A DNA stretch of 6,043 bases, taken from Bryobacterales bacterium (GTDB lineage Bacteria; Acidobacteriota; Terriglobia; Bryobacterales; Bryobacteraceae). Below the pieces are notes generated by a model that did not search any database, was not told the DNA's origin, and saw only the letters and a program-made list of their open reading frames with translations. This document shows, piece after piece, positions 5,404 to 6,043 of this stretch (positions are counted from its first letter, which is position 1; the number at the start of each line of letters is the position of its first letter). A program made the translations under genes and the position numbers. Location of the stretch: positions 789 through 6,831 of the forward strand of contig PKYZ01000513.1 in the NCBI GenBank assembly GCA_003132865.1. Reading direction: 5' to 3'.

Positions 5404-5905
5404 ATGACGACGATGGCGCTCCCAGAACGATCGTTGCGGCGACTTGTCCTTGTCTGCCTGCAACTTGTCGGGTTTCTCTGTGGGTTAACCGCGGTGGCTG
5501 CGGCGCAGCAGCAGAGCTGCTCGCCCGTTTTCGCCTATCACGTCGGCGATTCCTCGGCCTCTCCGTTGTCCGTTCCCTGTACTCTGACAGCTTCCACGAC
5601 ACCTTTGACAGTCCACCCTGACGCCGTCCGCCAGTTGGATTGTGGTCTCCCCAAACACTGGGACTGTTCAGGCGAACGGGACGGCCACCATTTCTGTGTC
5701 TGTGAACACGAGCGGGCTTGCGCCTAACACGTATACCGGCAACATCGTTACGAGCGCTCCCGGCTACAACATTCCGCCGATTTCCGTGACCTTGACTGTG
5801 ACGAGCGCGAATTCGACGCAACCGGTTATCACGGCTGCGGTAAACGCAGGCAGCTACGCCAGCAATGCGGCCCTCTCTCCGGGTGTAATCTTCTCCGTGT
5901 TCGGA
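5404..5905 (+). pseudogene. Secreted BACON/Ig-like protein with TIGR03437-type C-terminus, frameshifted and truncated
   Basis: ATG 5404, with AGGAA upstream, opens a signal peptide: basic start, hydrophobic LVLVCLQLVGFLCGLTAVAAA, cleavage near Ala-Ala-Ala-Gln. It continues as FAYHVGD...CTLTASTTPLTV, typical of a BACON/Ig-like repeat. This frame then degenerates and stops at 5727. The repeat resumes in the next frame from about 5621 (TPSASWIVVSPNTGTVQANG, then GLAPNTYTGNI and ISVTLTVTS), so one extra base lies near 5614-5620, perhaps in CCC at 5616-5618. The second frame continues into PVITAAVNAGSYASNAALSP and GVIFSVFG, the usual opening of the Solibacter C-terminal domain TIGR03437. After a few codons it runs at 5906 into an out-of-frame copy of propeller-gene DNA and stops at 5944. 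Most of that roughly 200-residue domain is missing. Surface or adhesive functions are guessed for such proteins. The gene is broken twice as it stands; the frameshift could be a sequencing error and the end an assembly join. Confidence 0.7.
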
Positions 5906-6043
5906 ATTTCCGCGCCGACGACGAACGCCGCTGGATGCTGCTGAAGGGCGACTTGCACGAGAACGCCTTCACCTTCGATAGCGACGTGCTGGCCGACGGC
6001 AAATACTACTTCCGCGTGCTCGCCTCGGACCGCGAAGTGAATC
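5906..6043 (+). pseudogene. Out-of-frame partial second copy of the propeller gene (copy 2)
   Basis: These 138 bases repeat 3771-3908 of the propeller gene without gaps, with three synonymous differences (5953, 6015, 6021). The first base after the upstream gene's own sequence is about 5906; before it the two copies share nothing. The propeller reading frame stays open across this copy (from FRADDERRWMLL to DREVN) but differs from the frame of the gene it follows, so no fusion protein forms. The copy runs off the window end. The silent-only differences suggest that the source is a functional allele or paralogue, not a decaying fragment. Confidence 0.9.

Noticed and set aside
4949..5821. Minus-strand open frame of 290 codons across the antitoxin and the secreted gene
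   Set aside because: Antisense to a clear HTH antitoxin and to the Ig-like gene; the product is Arg/Ser-rich with no domain. It spans unrelated plus-strand units, which is typical of a shadow frame.
5906..5944. True continuation of the TIGR03437-like protein across 5906
   Set aside because: Although FGISAPTTNAA looks plausible, the DNA from 5906 is a gapless copy of the propeller gene in another frame, and the frame stops at 5944.

Overview
ORGANISM. The window looks like a contig from a GC-rich soil-type Acidobacteriota, most likely near Bryobacterales ('Solibacter'-like). Three things suggest this. One secreted protein ends in what resembles the Solibacter-type TIGR03437 C-terminal domain. 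An exported SpoIVB-like (S55) protease sits beside a beta-propeller protein in a region with no visible sporulation context. The intergenic DNA is full of short palindromic repeats of a kind I associate with this group. The assignment rests on recognition, not on a marker gene. LAYOUT. (1) 1-176: an inverted-repeat-flanked stretch built on a 10-bp ATCTGTG-type word, followed by a possible -10 box. (2) 177-4243: two tightly coupled plus-strand genes. The first encodes an exported SpoIVB/S55-like serine peptidase in which the two halves of the catalytic domain appear in the opposite order from Bacillus SpoIVB. The second encodes a 758-residue exported seven-bladed propeller protein with Ig/Fn3-like C-terminal domains. 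(3) 4244-4665: about 420 bp without an intact gene. It holds two tandem hairpins, a 40-codon minus-strand relic resembling plasmid RepA, a 141-bp nested palindromic MITE-like element flanked by near-perfect 12-bp direct repeats, and a promoter with an embedded palindromic operator. (4) 4666-5297: a toxin-first toxin-antitoxin pair (RelE/HigB Gp49-like toxin, XRE-type antitoxin) with an ATGA overlap. (5) 5298-5403: a GC-rich hairpin and an extended -10 promoter. (6) 5404-5905: a secreted BACON/Ig-like protein gene with a +1 frameshift near 5614-5620, cut off in the first part of its TIGR03437-like domain. (7) 5906-6043: a second copy, out of frame with the preceding gene, of 138 bp of the propeller gene (copy of 3771-3908; 135/138 identical, all three differences synonymous). 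HOW IT FITS TOGETHER. The protease and propeller genes are probably one operon for an envelope or secreted function; their partnership is inferred from coupling only. The region from 4244 to the end reads as an accessory patch: plasmid-replication relic, palindromic element, TA module, broken secreted gene, and a duplication junction that is either a real rearrangement or a chimeric assembly join. Both window ends lie in repeated sequence, as expected if this is a whole contig that stopped at repeats.
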